A stretch of 64,000 bases of DNA from Tardiphaga robiniae (GCF_001618955.1 NZ_LVYV01000007.1:81200-145199); one strand, 5' to 3'. Positions 1 to 10,035 are shown, numbered from the stretch's first letter. Made by a program: numbers and translations. The notes: generated by a model from the letters alone, not told the origin.

Positions 1-94
1 GCTGGATGATAGCAAGTCGAGCTTTGTGACAGGGCATGTTCTGAACGTTGACGGCGGCTTTGCGGCGCATGGGCTGCTGCCGAAATATCCGTAG
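1..94 (+). CDS. 3' end of a short-chain dehydrogenase/reductase (partial)
   Basis: Only the last 30 codons are in the window; the reading frame begins at base 2. The residues SFVTGHVLNVDGGFAAHG near the end match the C-terminal signature of classical SDR enzymes (a 'TG ... DGG' segment that closes the cofactor site). The substrate cannot be told. The gene converges on the regulator at 222-1070, with a hairpin-rich spacer between them. Confidence 0.75.
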   Translation, partial: LDDSKSSFVTGHVLNVDGGFAAHGLLPKYP

Positions 95-120
95 TAACAA
101 AAACTGTCATTCCGGGGCGT

Positions 121-208
121 GACCGCCGTGAGGCGGTCGCGAACCCGGAATCCCGATGTGTGTCACACTGCGAGATTCCCCGCCACTTCAATTGAAGTGG
201 CGGGGAAT
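121..208. terminator. Bidirectional hairpins between convergent genes, including a 34-base perfect palindrome
   Basis: Bases 121-138 form a short hairpin (GACCGCC / GGCGGTC). Bases 175-208 are a perfect palindrome with two 17-base arms and no loop, reading ATTCCCCGCCACTTCAA in each direction. They lie between genes ending at 94 (+) and 222 (-), where a two-way terminator is expected. Neither is followed by a clear T-run, so intrinsic termination is inferred. Palindromic elements of this type (ATTCCCCG...CGGGGAAT) are common extragenic repeats in Bradyrhizobium relatives. Confidence 0.55.
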
Positions 209-221
209 GACAAGCGTGGGA

Positions 222-1070
222 TTAGCCCGCTTTCGCCGCTATCAGTGCCTTCATTCGCTCGGCGTCCGCGGCCGTTGCCGGCGTATAGACGACCATGCCC
301 AAATTCGGTTGGCCGTCGACCGAGAAGGTTGAATAGGTCATCACGAAAGGCCCGACGACGGGATGGTTCACATGCTTGCGGCCTTCACCGTAGCTGCCGA
401 CATCGTTGTCATGCCACATGGCTGCGAAGTCGGGGCTGATGCGGCAGAGCTCGTCGATCAATGTCTGGGCGCGCTCCGACGCGCCGCTGCGTGTAATGTC
501 GGCGCGAAAGGCCGCCACGGCGAAACGTGCATCCTGCTCCCAGTCCGGCATCTTGGCGCGGACATTCGGACGACAGAACAGGATGCGCAGGACGTTGCGG
601 TCCTCGGGCGCGATGTTCGGATAGTCGCCAAGTACGGCCAGCGCCGCGCGATTCCAGGCCACGATATCCCAAGTCGCATTCCTCACGACGGCGGCGCTGA
701 ACTTCATCGCATCCAGCACTCGTTGCAGTGTTGGCGATACGATATCCGAGGGTTCGAAGCGCACCTCCGGCAGCCGGTGCTGGGCCAGCAAAAACAGATG
801 CTCGCGCTCGACAGCGGATAATTCCAGTGCGCGTGAAATTCGATCGAGCACATCGGCAGACGGCGCGCCGCCGCGACCTTGTTCGAGCCATGTGTACCAG
901 GTGGCGCTGACATTGGCGCGTTGCGCGACTTCCTCGCGCCGCAGGCCCGGCGTGCGGCGTCGCTCGGACGAAAAACCGAACGCCACGGGATCGAGCTTCG
1001 CGCGGCGATCCCTGAGATAGGCGCCAAGCGGATTGGAACTTGCGCTCGGGGTTGTTTCGGCAATCGTCAT
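222..1070 (-). CDS. XRE-family helix-turn-helix regulator with MmyB-like ligand-binding domain
   Basis: A 282-residue regulator. Residues 10-75 are an HTH with the family signature [17 protein letters not shown] followed by [10 protein letters not shown]. The rest is the PAS-like MmyB/MLTR ligand-binding domain (for example [18 protein letters not shown]). The ATG at 1070 is preferred because the residues before it look unrelated to the family; ATGs at 1091 and 1148 are possible. It is divergent from the epimerase gene at 1167, with under 100 bases between, so it probably controls that gene and itself. The ligand is unknown. Confidence 0.88.
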   Translation of the reverse strand: MTIAETTPSASSNPLGAYLRDRRAKLDPVAFGFSSERRRTPGLRREEVAQRANVSATWYTWLEQGRGGAPSADVLDRISRALELSAVEREHLFLLAQHRLPEVRFEPSDIVSPTLQRVLDAMKFSAAVVRNATWDIVAWNRAALAVLGDYPNIAPEDRNVLRILFCRPNVRAKMPDWEQDARFAVAAFRADITRSGASERAQTLIDELCRISPDFAAMWHDNDVGSYGEGRKHVNHPVVGPFVMTYSTFSVDGQPNLGMVVYTPATAADAERMKALIAAKAG

Positions 1071-1166
1071 GTTCAGCCTGTTAGTCGCCATACCCGTATA
1101 ACGTCGCGGCTTCACGCACTGTACCGCAGGACCGATACATCCGCGCATTCACGAGAGGAATATCAC

Positions 1167-2057
1167 ATGCGTGTCTTCGTTACCGGTGCTTCGGGCTTTG
1201 TCGGATCGGCGGTCGTTCAGGAACTGATCGCCGCCGGTCATCAGGTGCTAGGTCTGGCGCGCTCGGATGCATCTGCCAAGGCACTGGTCGACGCTGGTGC
1301 GGAGATCCATCGCGGCGATCTGGAAGATCTGGACAGCCTGCGGTCCGGGGCTGCCAATTCAGACGGCGTGATCCATACGGCCTTCATCCACGACTTCTCG
1401 AAATTCAAGGAAAACTGCGCGATCGACGCGCGTGCCATCGAGACGCTTGGCGATGTGCTGGCGGGCTCCGAGCGGCCCTTGATCGTAACTTCCGGCATGG
1501 CCTTCATCGCGCCCGGACGCGTGGCCACCGAAGACATGGGCCCGTCGAGCGCGTCGCCAAGCCCGCGCGTATCGGAACAGGTCGCCGAGCGTCTGGCAGC
1601 TCGCGGCGTGCGTACTTCGTCGGTCCGGCTGCCGCCATCGGTCCATGGCGATGGCGACCATGGCTTCGTGCCGATGCTGATCAATATCGCGCGGGAGAAG
1701 GGCGCCTCGGCTTATATTGGCGACGGCCTCAACTGCTGGCCCGCGGCACACCGGCTGGACGTCGCCCGGCTCTACAGGCTCGTCCTGGAGCACGGTTCCG
1801 CCGACATTCGGTATCACGCCAGCGCCGAACAAGGCGTCGCATTCCGTGAGCTTGCCGAGGTCATCGGTCGGCACCTGAACCTGCCAGTCGTCTCGAAATC
1901 GCCGGCTGAAGCCGCCGATCACTTCGGCTGGTTCGCGGGCTTCGCGGCCATGGACGCACCGGCGTCCAGTGCCTGGACACAGCAGCAATTGGGATGGCAA
2001 CCGACGCAGCCGGGATTGATCGCAGACCTAGATCACGTCAGATATTTCGGCGGCTGA
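1167..2057 (+). CDS. NAD(P)-dependent epimerase / SDR-family oxidoreductase (extended SDR)
   Basis: A 296-residue protein starting [17 protein letters not shown], the G-x-x-G-x-x-G dinucleotide-binding fold of extended SDRs. Later residues ([20 protein letters not shown]) match the family of NAD-dependent epimerase-like oxidoreductases. The ATG at 1167 has a GAGAGG ribosome-binding site 8 bases upstream, which excludes longer in-frame starts. The divergent HTH gene makes this a typical regulator plus oxidoreductase pair, often linked to detoxifying carbonyl compounds; substrate unknown. Confidence 0.88.
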   Translation: MRVFVTGASGFVGSAVVQELIAAGHQVLGLARSDASAKALVDAGAEIHRGDLEDLDSLRSGAANSDGVIHTAFIHDFSKFKENCAIDARAIETLGDVLAGSERPLIVTSGMAFIAPGRVATEDMGPSSASPSPRVSEQVAERLAARGVRTSSVRLPPSVHGDGDHGFVPMLINIAREKGASAYIGDGLNCWPAAHRLDVARLYRLVLEHGSADIRYHASAEQGVAFRELAEVIGRHLNLPVVSKSPAEAADHFGWFAGFAAMDAPASSAWTQQQLGWQPTQPGLIADLDHVRYFGG

Positions 2058-2906
2058 CGATGCAATGATGTGGGACCACGAACTGGCTCGGGTGGCTGCT
2101 CGGTCAACCAGATATCGCAACAATTTGAGCTAAACCTCTGGGATCGCTATGGGATAATATGTCGCCAAGTATGCGGTTTCGGTTCTGTAGCTGGGTGAGT
2201 GACTGAGTCCTGAGCCCTATATTAGAGCGCTCCATTCATGATCGTCGTGTGGACGCGTTGCACTGGAAGAACAGGGCGTTTGTTGCGCTGTGAGCCCGCA
2301 AGTGCAACAGCTGCATTCGAGTCAAAGTGTGGCGTTTGCGATCCTGTTGCGTTTTAGATGCCGATTTAACGCCGCGTGCGCTAATCCTATTGGGCAAGAC
2401 CGCTAAAGTTCGCTTTTCACCCCAGCCTCTGCTCCAAGCTCTACCGTGACGTGAAGCAACGTACACTTTGGGCGTTGGTACGCGTGCGCGACGCAGCCGG
2501 GTTTAGCCGGGGTGATCAAGCCGTCTCGTGTGACACCTGCTTTTCAGCCGCCGGATTTGTGCGCTTCAGCCAGCCGGTAATCTTCTCCAACGCCATCATC
2601 AGCAACGTCGGCGAACCGACGAGAGGCTCAAGAAGAGCAACGACTTCGTCGCTGTGATCGGTCGCCTCGTCGTGCCTGGCGCGGCTTTCCGAACAATCGC
2701 GTTGGAGCCGATGCGAATTGGCCCCGCAACTAGTGTGCACGATCGTCACGGAGGACCCAAAGGGGACTGCGACGTCATCCTGGCGATGGGATGCGACGCG
2801 ACGGCGGCCATGTCGCGGTCGCAGGAGACTGTCGGCGCGCCTCCGTTCCGGATTTGCTTCTCTGCGGAACGCGTGGCCCGAACCTGCGGCCGTCGGCCTC
2901 CGTTTC
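2058..2906. other. Stretch without an intact gene; possible decayed C-terminus on the minus strand
   Basis: No intact gene is seen. On the minus strand, about 2516-2680, a frame encodes a protein-like end (EVVALLEPLVGSPTLLMM, then a basic helix and stop at 2516). The upstream part of that frame is only a shadow of the LysR fragment, so this may be the tail of a decayed gene of unknown family. Bases 2058-2500 show nothing recognisable. Confidence 0.3.
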
Positions 2907-3434
2907 CTACGACGCCGCAGCGAGGGATTCGGCGATCTGCCCCTTGAGCCAATGGATGAAACTGCGTGCCTTACGGCCGAGGGGACGTTGTTTCGGCCAG
3001 GCGACATAGTGGGCCATCGGGCGCTCAAACGGCGCGTTGAACAGCGGTACCAGCGTTCCGTCCTGGATCTCGTTGCGCAGCAGAAAGAGTTGACCGACCG
3101 CGACACCGACGCCTTCGACCGCGGCCTGATAGGTCAGCACCGAGCTCGGAAAACTGATACCCTCGTTGGCCAGCAGGTCCGGCCGTTTCACCGCCATCAG
3201 CCAATCCGGCCAGTCGGTCCGGCGGTAGTGCGAATGCAGGAGCGGCACCTTCTTGAGGTCGTCGAGTTCCGAAAGCCGCGCGCTCTTGATGAGCTTGGGG
3301 CTGCAGACAGGCTGGATCAGGTCCTTGAACAGGAGTTCGGTCTCGACGCCCGGCCAATTGCCGGCGCCGAACTGGACGGCGAGGTCGACCTTGTCCTTTT
3401 CGAAGTCGATCGGCGCGACCATGACCTTGACACT
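2907..3434 (-). pseudogene. LysR-type regulator fragment (effector-binding domain only)
   Basis: About 175 codons matching the C-terminal half of the GcvA-like LysR group: IDFEKDKVDLAVQFG, then LIQPVCSPKLI, YQAAVEGVGVAVGQ and a final PLGRKARSFIHWLKG. The N-terminal winged helix and the first part of the effector domain are absent: upstream in frame there is a stop at 3435-3437, and another frame carries a TPR remnant. With no DNA-binding domain it cannot act as a regulator. The 3' end appears natural. Confidence 0.82.
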
Positions 3435-3649
3435 TCAGGGTGATCTAGTTGATCCGCGAGACTTGCATATTGAAGCCATGTTGCCGCATGCTTTGGATCG
3501 ATCGACAGGGACTCCAGAGCCCAAGCCTCAGCTAATGTCGAATTGCCGGAGAGTTGGTGAATCGAGGCGAGTTCGCGCCACAGTAAGGCGTCAGACGGCG
3601 CAAGCGCGAGCGTTGCAACGAGCGCGTCGATGGCGATTTGGTGTTGTTG
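3425..3649 (-). pseudogene. TPR-repeat protein fragment
   Basis: An open frame after a TAA stop at 3650-3652 encodes helices typical of tetratricopeptide repeats (LWRELASIHQLSGN, AEAWALESLSIDP, AATWLQYASLAD). It runs into the LysR remnant in a different frame at about 3425-3435. Both ends are broken, so this is a piece of a larger gene brought next to the LysR piece by a deletion or rearrangement. The parent function cannot be told. Confidence 0.5.
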
Positions 3650-3652
3650 TTA

Positions 3653-4424
3653 CTTCTGAGCAGCCGATCCGAACGCGCGTAACGCAGAGATGTTGTCTTC
3701 GGTTTCATTGAGAAGTCTAGCCGAGCTTGCTCTCGGGATCGGCCTTACCGAGATTGGCTTCTGCCCGCTGCCTACGGAGCAGGGAGATTCTTTCGCTGAC
3801 TCTCATTTTACACAGCTCCGGATGTCACGGCATCAGCATAAGCCAGCCGCCCCCATCAGACAAATCAACGGTTTCATTTTCAAAAGCGGAGTTCCCAGGG
3901 CCTGTCCGTGATCCGCGCGGCCAGCGGGAAGTTACTGTCGATTCCCGCTCAGAAATCGCCGCGGCGCCGATTTTGTTCGTGTAAGGGGGCAGCGTGAGTG
4001 CCACGCTCTTTCGAATCGAAAGACGGATGGATCTCGACGGACTTCATGACGGGAAGGCAACTAGGGGTCTTCATTAAACTCGGATAGTTATTCATGGAGG
4101 AGAGGTTGTTCTTTTTTCAAGGAGAACGCTACCAAGCATAGCGCATTGGGCATGAATATGCTCGTCCCGAAGCGGATGAAATCATCCGGGAATCCTTGGA
4201 ATACTCAAATCAAAGGATCAGCGTATGCGTATGTACGATGCGCGCGTCGTCGCGCTGCGCTCCGGGCGCATCCGGGCGATCGGAGTGTGAGAAAACGCGG
4301 TCATTATGAAAAGAACAAATAGAGAACATTCAGGCGGAGTCAATGCCAAATTTGCTTCGGTTTTTTGCGGATGCGCTTGCGCGGGCGGTACGCTCCGACA
4401 CTGGCTTTCCACTTCCCAGAAGTC
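3653..4424. other. Stretch with no recognisable gene
   Basis: Only short broken frames occur. On the minus strand a frame ending ALRAFGSAAQK and stop sits just upstream of the TPR fragment and may be another decayed piece. The composition is less GC-rich than neighbouring intact genes, as expected for decayed or foreign DNA. No tRNA, repeat array or transposase is seen. Confidence 0.35.
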
Positions 4425-5180
4425 TCATAGCGACCAGCCACCATCGACGACGATCGAAGATCCGGTGACGAAGCCGCCCAGATCAGAACTCATCCACAGC
4501 ACAGCTTCCGCGATCTCTTCCGGCTTGCCGAGGCGCCCCACGGGCTTGAGGTCGATCGCCTTTTGAACGTCGCCGCCCGTGAAACGGTCCATCATTGGCG
4601 TCTCGATGTTGCCGGGCAGGACGGCGTTCACGCGGATGTTCTGCTTTGCATAGTTGAGCGCGGCGGATTTGGTCATGCCGATGATCGCGTGCTTGGACGC
4701 GGCATAGGCGGCGCCGCCTGCAACGCCGCGGATACCGGCTCCGGACGAAGTGTTCACGACCACGCCGTCGCCCTGATGCACCATCTGCGTGATCTCATGC
4801 TTCATGTAGACGAAAGTGCCGCGTAGGTTGATGCCGAGGATGCGATCCCATTCACCTAGTTCGATTTCATGAAGCGGCGCCGCCTTGTTCTCGACGCCTG
4901 CGTTGTTGAAGGCGATGTCGAGTCGCCCGAACCGCTTGACGACCTGCTTGACGGCGGCCTCGACCTGCTCCGGTGACGACACATCGCACGCGATGGCCAG
5001 TACGTCGCCTCCCGCGACCTTCACGGCTTCCTCGGTTTCTTTCAGCGCATTGCTGGTTCGGTCGAGGATGGCCACGCGCGCGCCTTCCGCGGCGAAAGCG
5101 ATGGCCGCAGCGCGGCCGATGCCGCTGATTGCACCCGTGATGAAGGCCACCTTGCCGGTAAAACGGTCAGGTTTCGACAT
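4425..5180 (-). CDS. Short-chain dehydrogenase/reductase (classical SDR)
   Basis: A 251-residue classical SDR, normal length. Cofactor motif TGAISGIG at residues 15-22, NNAG at 92-95, catalytic Ser at about 145, Tyr159 and Lys163 (YAASK), and the C-terminal VTGSSIVVDGGWSL. ILD at 38-40 puts an Asp at the end of beta-strand 2, which usually favours NAD(H). Substrate unknown. It stands alone, with an antiporter fragment upstream and a low-GC spacer downstream. Confidence 0.9.
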   Translation of the reverse strand: MSKPDRFTGKVAFITGAISGIGRAAAIAFAAEGARVAILDRTSNALKETEEAVKVAGGDVLAIACDVSSPEQVEAAVKQVVKRFGRLDIAFNNAGVENKAAPLHEIELGEWDRILGINLRGTFVYMKHEITQMVHQGDGVVVNTSSGAGIRGVAGGAAYAASKHAIIGMTKSAALNYAKQNIRVNAVLPGNIETPMMDRFTGGDVQKAIDLKPVGRLGKPEEIAEAVLWMSSDLGGFVTGSSIVVDGGWSL

Positions 5181-5439
5181 GTCGTTATTCCTCGTGACAG
5201 TGATCAGACATCGATGTTCAAACCTTAGATACCCGGACCGCTTCCGACGCTTGCTGAAACGGTGACGGACGAGTGTTTCCGCAAATGGCGATATCGGTCG
5301 TTTCTGTTATCGCCGGTGCACGGTCGGTGACAATCAGAGCGCTCCATCACTTCGATCTCAGCATAAGCTTGCTCCATGTGCATCGTTCCGATTGCGACGC
5401 GCATTCCGCTGGATGACGCGCTTCCAGTCGCTGAAAGCT

Positions 5440-5615
5440 ACACTGGTCGTTGGGCGTCGCGGCACGTTGGTCGGCGGCGGCGCTCGGCGCCGTGGTCGCG
5501 TTGCCCGCGGACTTTCCGTACCGGCCGTTCATCCTACCGACCGCATTTAATCGTCGTGCTCGGCACCTTGGTGCTGCGGGATTACGGCGTAAGGTCTGCC
5601 TCAAGGTTGTTCTGA
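5440..5615 (+). pseudogene. Na+/H+ antiporter (CPA1 family) fragment, frameshifted
   Basis: Two adjacent frames together reproduce the last membrane segments of CPA1 antiporters: AVVALPADFPYRPFILPTAF in one frame, then LIVVLGTLVLRDYG in another. In intact relatives these join as '...ALPADFP.RDFIL.TAFAVVLGTLVLQGLTL'. The rest of the gene (over 1 kb) is missing and the end is frameshifted, so it is a dead remnant on the plus strand, against the direction of its neighbours. Confidence 0.6.
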
Positions 5616-5637
5616 TTTCGATTTCTCAAAGACATAT

Positions 5638-6546
5638 CTATAGTCCCATCGGACGCAATTCACGGATCAGGTCGGACAGTAATCGCAGGCCGGTCGGAAT
5701 TTGGCGCCGACTAGGGTGGTACATGTAAAATCCGGGACCGGGCGTGGCCCAGTCCTCCAGCACCAGTTTCAGTTCGCCGCGCTCGACCAACGGGGCAACG
5801 ATGGGTTCGGCAACGAATAAAAGACCGACGGCGCCGCGTACGAAGGCCATCGCGGCTCCCGACTCATCGATGGTGATGGAGCCAGGGACATCTATCTCAA
5901 TGTGTTCGGGACCCTTGTCGAATTCCCATTGATAGATGCGGTCGTTGCCAAGCCGAAGGCGAAGGCACCGGTGACTTCGCAGATCGTCTGGATGAATCGG
6001 AACGCCGAAGCGCTCGAGGTAAGCGGGAGAGGCTGCGACAACCCAACGAAAATCGGCCGATAGCCGTGAAGCGATCATGTCCTGAGGAACAGTACCGCCG
6101 TAACGGATCCCCGCGTCAAAACCTTCTTCGATTACGTCCACCATCCGGTTGCTGACGACCAGATCAATATCGACGTCCGGATAACGATCGACGAAAGTCG
6201 GCATGACTGGCCCCAACAATAGCGGCACTGCATCTTGCATTACGTTCAGTCGAATCCGCCCTGACGGTGTGTCCCTGAAATTATTCAAGGCCTCGATCGC
6301 GTGACCAATGGCGTCGAAGGGCTGACTGATGGCGTCCCGAAGCTGTTCACCCGCCGTTGTCAGCGTGACGCTGCGATTGGTCCGGTTCAGGAGCCTAACT
6401 CCGAGGCGGGCCTCCAGGCCCTTCAAGGAGTGGCTCAGTGCGGATGCGCTCACACCCAATTCAATACCGGCACGCCTGAAGCTGCGATGCTTCGAGATCG
6501 CCAAAAAATACGTGAAGTCGGCTAGGTCGGATCGGTCAACCGGCAT
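5638..6546 (-). CDS. LysR-family transcriptional regulator
   Basis: 302 residues, full length. The winged helix covers residues 8-67 (FLAISKHRSFRRAGIELGVSASALSHSLKGLE), and the remainder is the two-lobed effector domain (PLLLGPVMPTFVDRYPDVDIDLVV, then GFDAGIRYGGTVPQDMIASRL). This resembles the group that controls neighbouring oxidoreductases in proteobacteria. The original target is unclear: the next gene downstream is an SDR on the same strand, and no divergent intact gene lies upstream. Confidence 0.92.
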   Translation of the reverse strand: MPVDRSDLADFTYFLAISKHRSFRRAGIELGVSASALSHSLKGLEARLGVRLLNRTNRSVTLTTAGEQLRDAISQPFDAIGHAIEALNNFRDTPSGRIRLNVMQDAVPLLLGPVMPTFVDRYPDVDIDLVVSNRMVDVIEEGFDAGIRYGGTVPQDMIASRLSADFRWVVAASPAYLERFGVPIHPDDLRSHRCLRLRLGNDRIYQWEFDKGPEHIEIDVPGSITIDESGAAMAFVRGAVGLLFVAEPIVAPLVERGELKLVLEDWATPGPGFYMYHPSRRQIPTGLRLLSDLIRELRPMGL

Positions 6547-6605
6547 GTCTGCCAGAACGTAAACCGGAACCCTGTCATCCGCTAGCGCCTATAAACGGGA
6601 TGCAA

Positions 6606-6748
6606 TCATGAGGCCTCCTCATGAATTGCGCATTCGCCGCCGCGCTTCTCTGCGACCTTTAAGGCCTGTTCATCGGAAGCGGCCTGGACTACTTCGAAGC
6701 TTTCGAAATGCCGTCTTTTCCTACGAGATAGGCGCGATAATCGGGCAT
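6606..6748 (-). pseudogene. Small hypothetical protein with a one-base frameshift
   Basis: From the ATG at 6748 the frame reads MPDYRAYLVGKDG; the continuation HFESFEVVQAASDEQALKVAEK is in another frame. One missing base at about 6709 explains the break. Read across it, this is the common short rhizobial protein of about 60-70 residues that begins 'DYRAYLVGKDGHF..F..V.A.sDeeA'. Its function is unknown. The end at 6606 (CAIHEEAS) is also unlike the usual tail, so it is probably decayed. Confidence 0.55.
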
Positions 6749-7347
6749 CCCTCAACTCATTGGTCGGACGGTGATGAGGCCAATATAGCACATTTGCCAG
6801 GCGGTGCGGCAAGCGGCGCCGTCGTTGGTTTGTCCCAGATCATGCATGGTTGAACAAGCGCTCCGAGGATTTTGGGAATATCACGTCCCCCGGAGCCCGG
6901 CCCGTGATATGCCCGATATGCGCCATCGTCTGTTCGTGAAATCTTGGGTTAAATGTCTCGCCGCACGGGCTCGGTCTTGGGGTAGCTCTTACTCGGCAAG
7001 CTGCGTGATCTCGGGAAGGCTTTCCACGCAAGAGGTTGCTGCCTTCCTCATGACAGCAGCCGCACTCGTGCATCTCGATAGTGCCGCCGCTGATCCGTTT
7101 GTCGCGGCCGGCGGTGCAATCTGCAACGCTGCCAGCGCCGCCCTCCAGGGAGATGTCGTTCCACTCGCCGCCTAAAGGGGGCGTGGAGTTCGTTGCGTGG
7201 AGTTCGTCTGGGCCGGGAACTCATGAAAGGACGGAATTTAGATGCGCTTTCGGCCTACGCCTTTCGCTACACAATGAGAAAATGCTCCGCGAGAAATCCC
7301 GGGACCGTGAGGCTCCGGCATATCTTTAGAATGGGCCGACCAGCACT
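6749..7347. other. Stretch with no recognisable gene
   Basis: Frames here are short and unlike known families. The plus-strand frame ending at 7175 has an alanine-rich, protein-like end (VAAFLMTAAALVHLDSAAAD) but no credible start or family. It could be another gene fragment. Confidence 0.3.
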
Positions 7348-7713
7348 TCAGAGGCGCGGAAGCACGCTGCCCCGTCGCGGGAGAGAGCCGTAATACGTGC
7401 TCTCAATTACCTCAAATTCCTCAGCCGAGAGCACTCTCGAAAATTGGTCCAAGGTCAGTGTGTTTCGAGGCCTTGCTGGATATGCCCAGTTCAGGATACG
7501 AGTGATACTCTCGATTGGTGAGGTTGCGTTCAGTTGGATGTTGCACACCAGTACGCCGCCCTTGCAGAGCTGCCGATAAATCGCCCGCAAGGCCTCGCGC
7601 CTAAGCGCGTCCTCTGCATTCAGGAAAAACCGAAACGCGGTGGCGACGTCAAAGGACCAAGGGAACCTTCTCAAGCTCAAATACCTCTGAATCCAGCCGG
7701 AGTATTCAACCAT
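7348..7713 (-). pseudogene. SAM-dependent methyltransferase fragment (C-terminal part)
   Basis: The segment FDVATAFRFFLNAEDALRRE followed by CKGGVLVCNIQLNATSP matches the post-motif-I half of class I methyltransferases (the 'FD.vta.r.l.....p.gG.lv..' part). The SAM-binding Gly-rich loop and everything before it are missing, because the hydrolase gene begins at the same place on the other strand. It is therefore a 5'-truncated remnant, despite having an ATG at 7713. Confidence 0.65.
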
Positions 7714-8737
7714 GACAGGCTTCCATCAGCCCACGCTGGTTTCGCGCACTTTCAGCATGCCGCGTCACACGACGCACTACATCGAGTGCGGGCCGTCCGA
7801 CGGACCGTTGATGATTTTTCTGCACGGCTGGCCGAGTATCAGTCTAATGTGGCGCGCCCAATTGGATGCGTTTGCCGCCGATGGCTGGCACTGCGTGGCT
7901 CCCGATCTACGGGGATTTGGCGGCTCGTCTGCCCCTGCATCCAATGATGCCTATGCGATCGAAGATGTTGTGACGGACATGGCGGATCTCCATGATCATC
8001 TGGGCGGCGAGCCTGCGATCTGGATCGGCCACGATTGGGGCTGTGTTGTGGTCGGTGAACTAGTCGCGCATCAGCCCGCGCGCAGCCGTGGCGTCGTGCT
8101 GACCTCGCTTGCGTATCAACCGGACGGACACGCCCTTCGAACAATCGTCCCGCTGGTCGATCGAGCCATCTATCCGGATGACCAGTATCCAGATGGCCAG
8201 TGGGATTATTATCGTTACTACACGAAGCATTTCGAGACGGCGGTCGCCGACCTAGATGCTGATAAGGCGGCATCCCTGGCATCGATCTTTCGGCCGGGCG
8301 ATCCCGCCGCCATCGGCAAGGTAGCGCCGCTTGCGGTGGTCACTCGCAACGGAGGGCGCTTCGGCAAAGCGCACCGCGCCCCGCCAACGAAACCTGACCC
8401 GGGTATCTGGCCGTCGGCGGACTTCGACGTTTTGGTGCAGTCTTTCGAGGCTCGTGGCTTCGGTCCCTCCTGTGCGTGGTACATGAACGACGCCGCCGAC
8501 ATCGCCTACGCGCGCGAAGCACCTGATGGCGGCCGCCTTTCGCAGCCAGTGTTGTTCGTCAACGGCGACTTTGATCAGGTCTGCACCATCATCGGAAATC
8601 GCCAAGGCGACCCAATGCGCGCAGCCTGCTCAGACCTTACTGTGACGAGCATGCCCGCCGGACATTGGCTACCGCTGGAACGCAAGGTAGAGCTCATCCA
8701 GGTCATCCGCAGCTGGCTCGAGAGCAAGAAACTTTGA
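7712..8737 (+). CDS. Alpha/beta hydrolase, epoxide-hydrolase-like
   Basis: 341 residues. Oxyanion motif HGWP at 38-41, then APDLRGFGGS; the nucleophile is Asp108 in IGHDWG, which points to an epoxide hydrolase or haloalkane dehalogenase rather than a serine esterase. The acid is probably in NGDFDQVC and the base is His318 (AGHWLPLE). A cap domain lies between. The tail LIQVIRSWLE is typical of soluble epoxide hydrolases. It is flanked by gene remnants and has no linked pathway, so the substrate is open. Confidence 0.88.
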   Translation: MTGFHQPTLVSRTFSMPRHTTHYIECGPSDGPLMIFLHGWPSISLMWRAQLDAFAADGWHCVAPDLRGFGGSSAPASNDAYAIEDVVTDMADLHDHLGGEPAIWIGHDWGCVVVGELVAHQPARSRGVVLTSLAYQPDGHALRTIVPLVDRAIYPDDQYPDGQWDYYRYYTKHFETAVADLDADKAASLASIFRPGDPAAIGKVAPLAVVTRNGGRFGKAHRAPPTKPDPGIWPSADFDVLVQSFEARGFGPSCAWYMNDAADIAYAREAPDGGRLSQPVLFVNGDFDQVCTIIGNRQGDPMRAACSDLTVTSMPAGHWLPLERKVELIQVIRSWLESKKL

Positions 8738-9138
8738 TGGCGGCGGTTTGAAAGCAGCTTTCACAGTTGCGGTGCTTTCCTGCGGTGGCGGATGGCCGGT
8801 TTTGCGCACAGCGGACGATCGTTGGGATTTGTCACATCGGTTCCGGCGGCTGCGTATCAAGGTGATCGCCGTTCGCAGTCATTTCCGCTGTGCATAGCGT
8901 ACTGTTAAATTCCGGCTCAGAAGCAGCCAAGGCTAGAATTGGCCGGCGCCGCAGAGCCGCACTCCCACCACCGCGAAGCCAGCTATAAAGGTTCCGGCCC
9001 ATTAAAGGGACTGAAAGCTGTCATCATGGCTGCGATGCCTCGCTATCACACGGCTTCCTGCGTAATGGTGTCCGCGCGACGCGCCTCCGCTAGGTAATGA
9101 TCCCATGGCGCAGGAGAGGGGACCAACGTAGGGATTGT
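8738..9138. other. Stretch with no recognisable gene
   Basis: No coding frame with family features, no RNA gene and no clear repeat is seen between the hydrolase and the next LysR remnant. Confidence 0.4.
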
Positions 9139-9246
9139 TCAGTGCTTTGATATCGGAAGTTGACGCACTCCGTGCTTTGCGAGTTCACCGGGATGTTGCG
9201 GCATGCCACGCCCGTCGATGTAATCCGGAGACGCAAATAGGCCGAC
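9139..9246 (-). pseudogene. LysR effector-domain fragment
   Basis: The frame contains VGLFASPDYIDGRGMPQHPG followed by ELAKH, which is the conserved 'v.ASP.Yl...G.P.hP.dL..H' segment of LysR effector domains. Nothing before or after in the same frame fits a LysR protein, so only about 35 residues remain. It is a second, independent LysR remnant in this region. Confidence 0.5.
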
Positions 9247-9409
9247 GCGGTGCGGTGCATGCTGGCGTGCATCCCGAGATGCCAGTATGGCACACGCGGA
9301 TCCACGTACGAGAGCGCCTCTGCGACAGGTATGAACTCCCGCCGCGATCTGGCTTGCCGTGGGACTTGCAAGAAAGGCTACAGCCGCCCCGACGTCGGAG
9401 GATAGTCGG

Positions 9410-9714
9410 ATGACCGATGATGATGCTCGGACCTCGCGCGGACAGCAGAGGTTCGATGCCGCAGCCCAGGTCGTGCATACGGCCGTCGAAGAAGTGGATC
9501 GGGTCGGTCGACACCTTAAAGACAATGTGGATGCGGCCAGGCGGCCGGAGCCTATGTCAGCATGCTGAAGGATGTGACCAAAGCGGCTCCTCTCGGCATG
9601 TTGGCCGCGGCGTTCATCGGCGGCATGCTGTTCGCGGGGCGTCGTCGATCACCAACCGAGCCTGCGCCGCCTTTGGAACACTCGACGATTTTCGATGTGA
9701 TGCGGTCGCCGTAG
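9410..9714 (+). pseudogene. Small membrane protein of unknown function, frameshifted
   Basis: The first frame begins MTDDDARTSRGQQRFDAAAQ and encodes a charged helix (VVHTAVEEVDRVGRHLKDNV); it stops at about 9568. Another frame from about 9545 continues with LKDVTKAAPLGMLAAAFIGG and MLFAGRRR, a membrane segment ending in basic residues. Joined, they give a soluble helix plus C-terminal membrane anchor, like ElaB/YqjD (DUF883)-type proteins. One indel near 9543-9548 explains the break. Confidence 0.5.
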
Positions 9715-9852
9715 AGGTCGCCTTTCCGCGCGCCAACAAGCTCGCTCTGACGCGGCATCGTCGACACGAGACGCGCAGAACGCTATGTGTCTCTGGCGAT
9801 CGTCGAGAAAGATCATCTGTGCAATATGAGGCAATTGAAAAAGGAACGATAG

Positions 9853-10035
9853 ATGTTGAAGGATCGAGAAAAAGTTATGACCGCGCTTCTTGAGAAGCTG
9901 ATGAAGATCTTCGAGGTCATGAAGCGCGCGAACATGCCGAACCAGGAAGCCTGCCAGTCGCACTTGCTGAAGATGCGAGATGAGGGCGCCATCAAGTTCG
10001 ACATCAACAAAGGTTTTTGGTCGATCAAAACCTGA
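9853..10035 (+). CDS. Small hypothetical protein (60 residues)
   Basis: An ATG with an AAAGGA ribosome-binding site 9 bases upstream opens a 60-codon frame: a basic helical N-terminus (MLKDREKVMTALLEKLMKIF) and a C-terminus (DEGAIKFDINKGFWSIKT) that could form a small winged element. The family is not recognised. The good start signal and protein-like sequence favour a real gene, but the setting is full of fragments. Confidence 0.45.
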   Translation: MLKDREKVMTALLEKLMKIFEVMKRANMPNQEACQSHLLKMRDEGAIKFDINKGFWSIKT

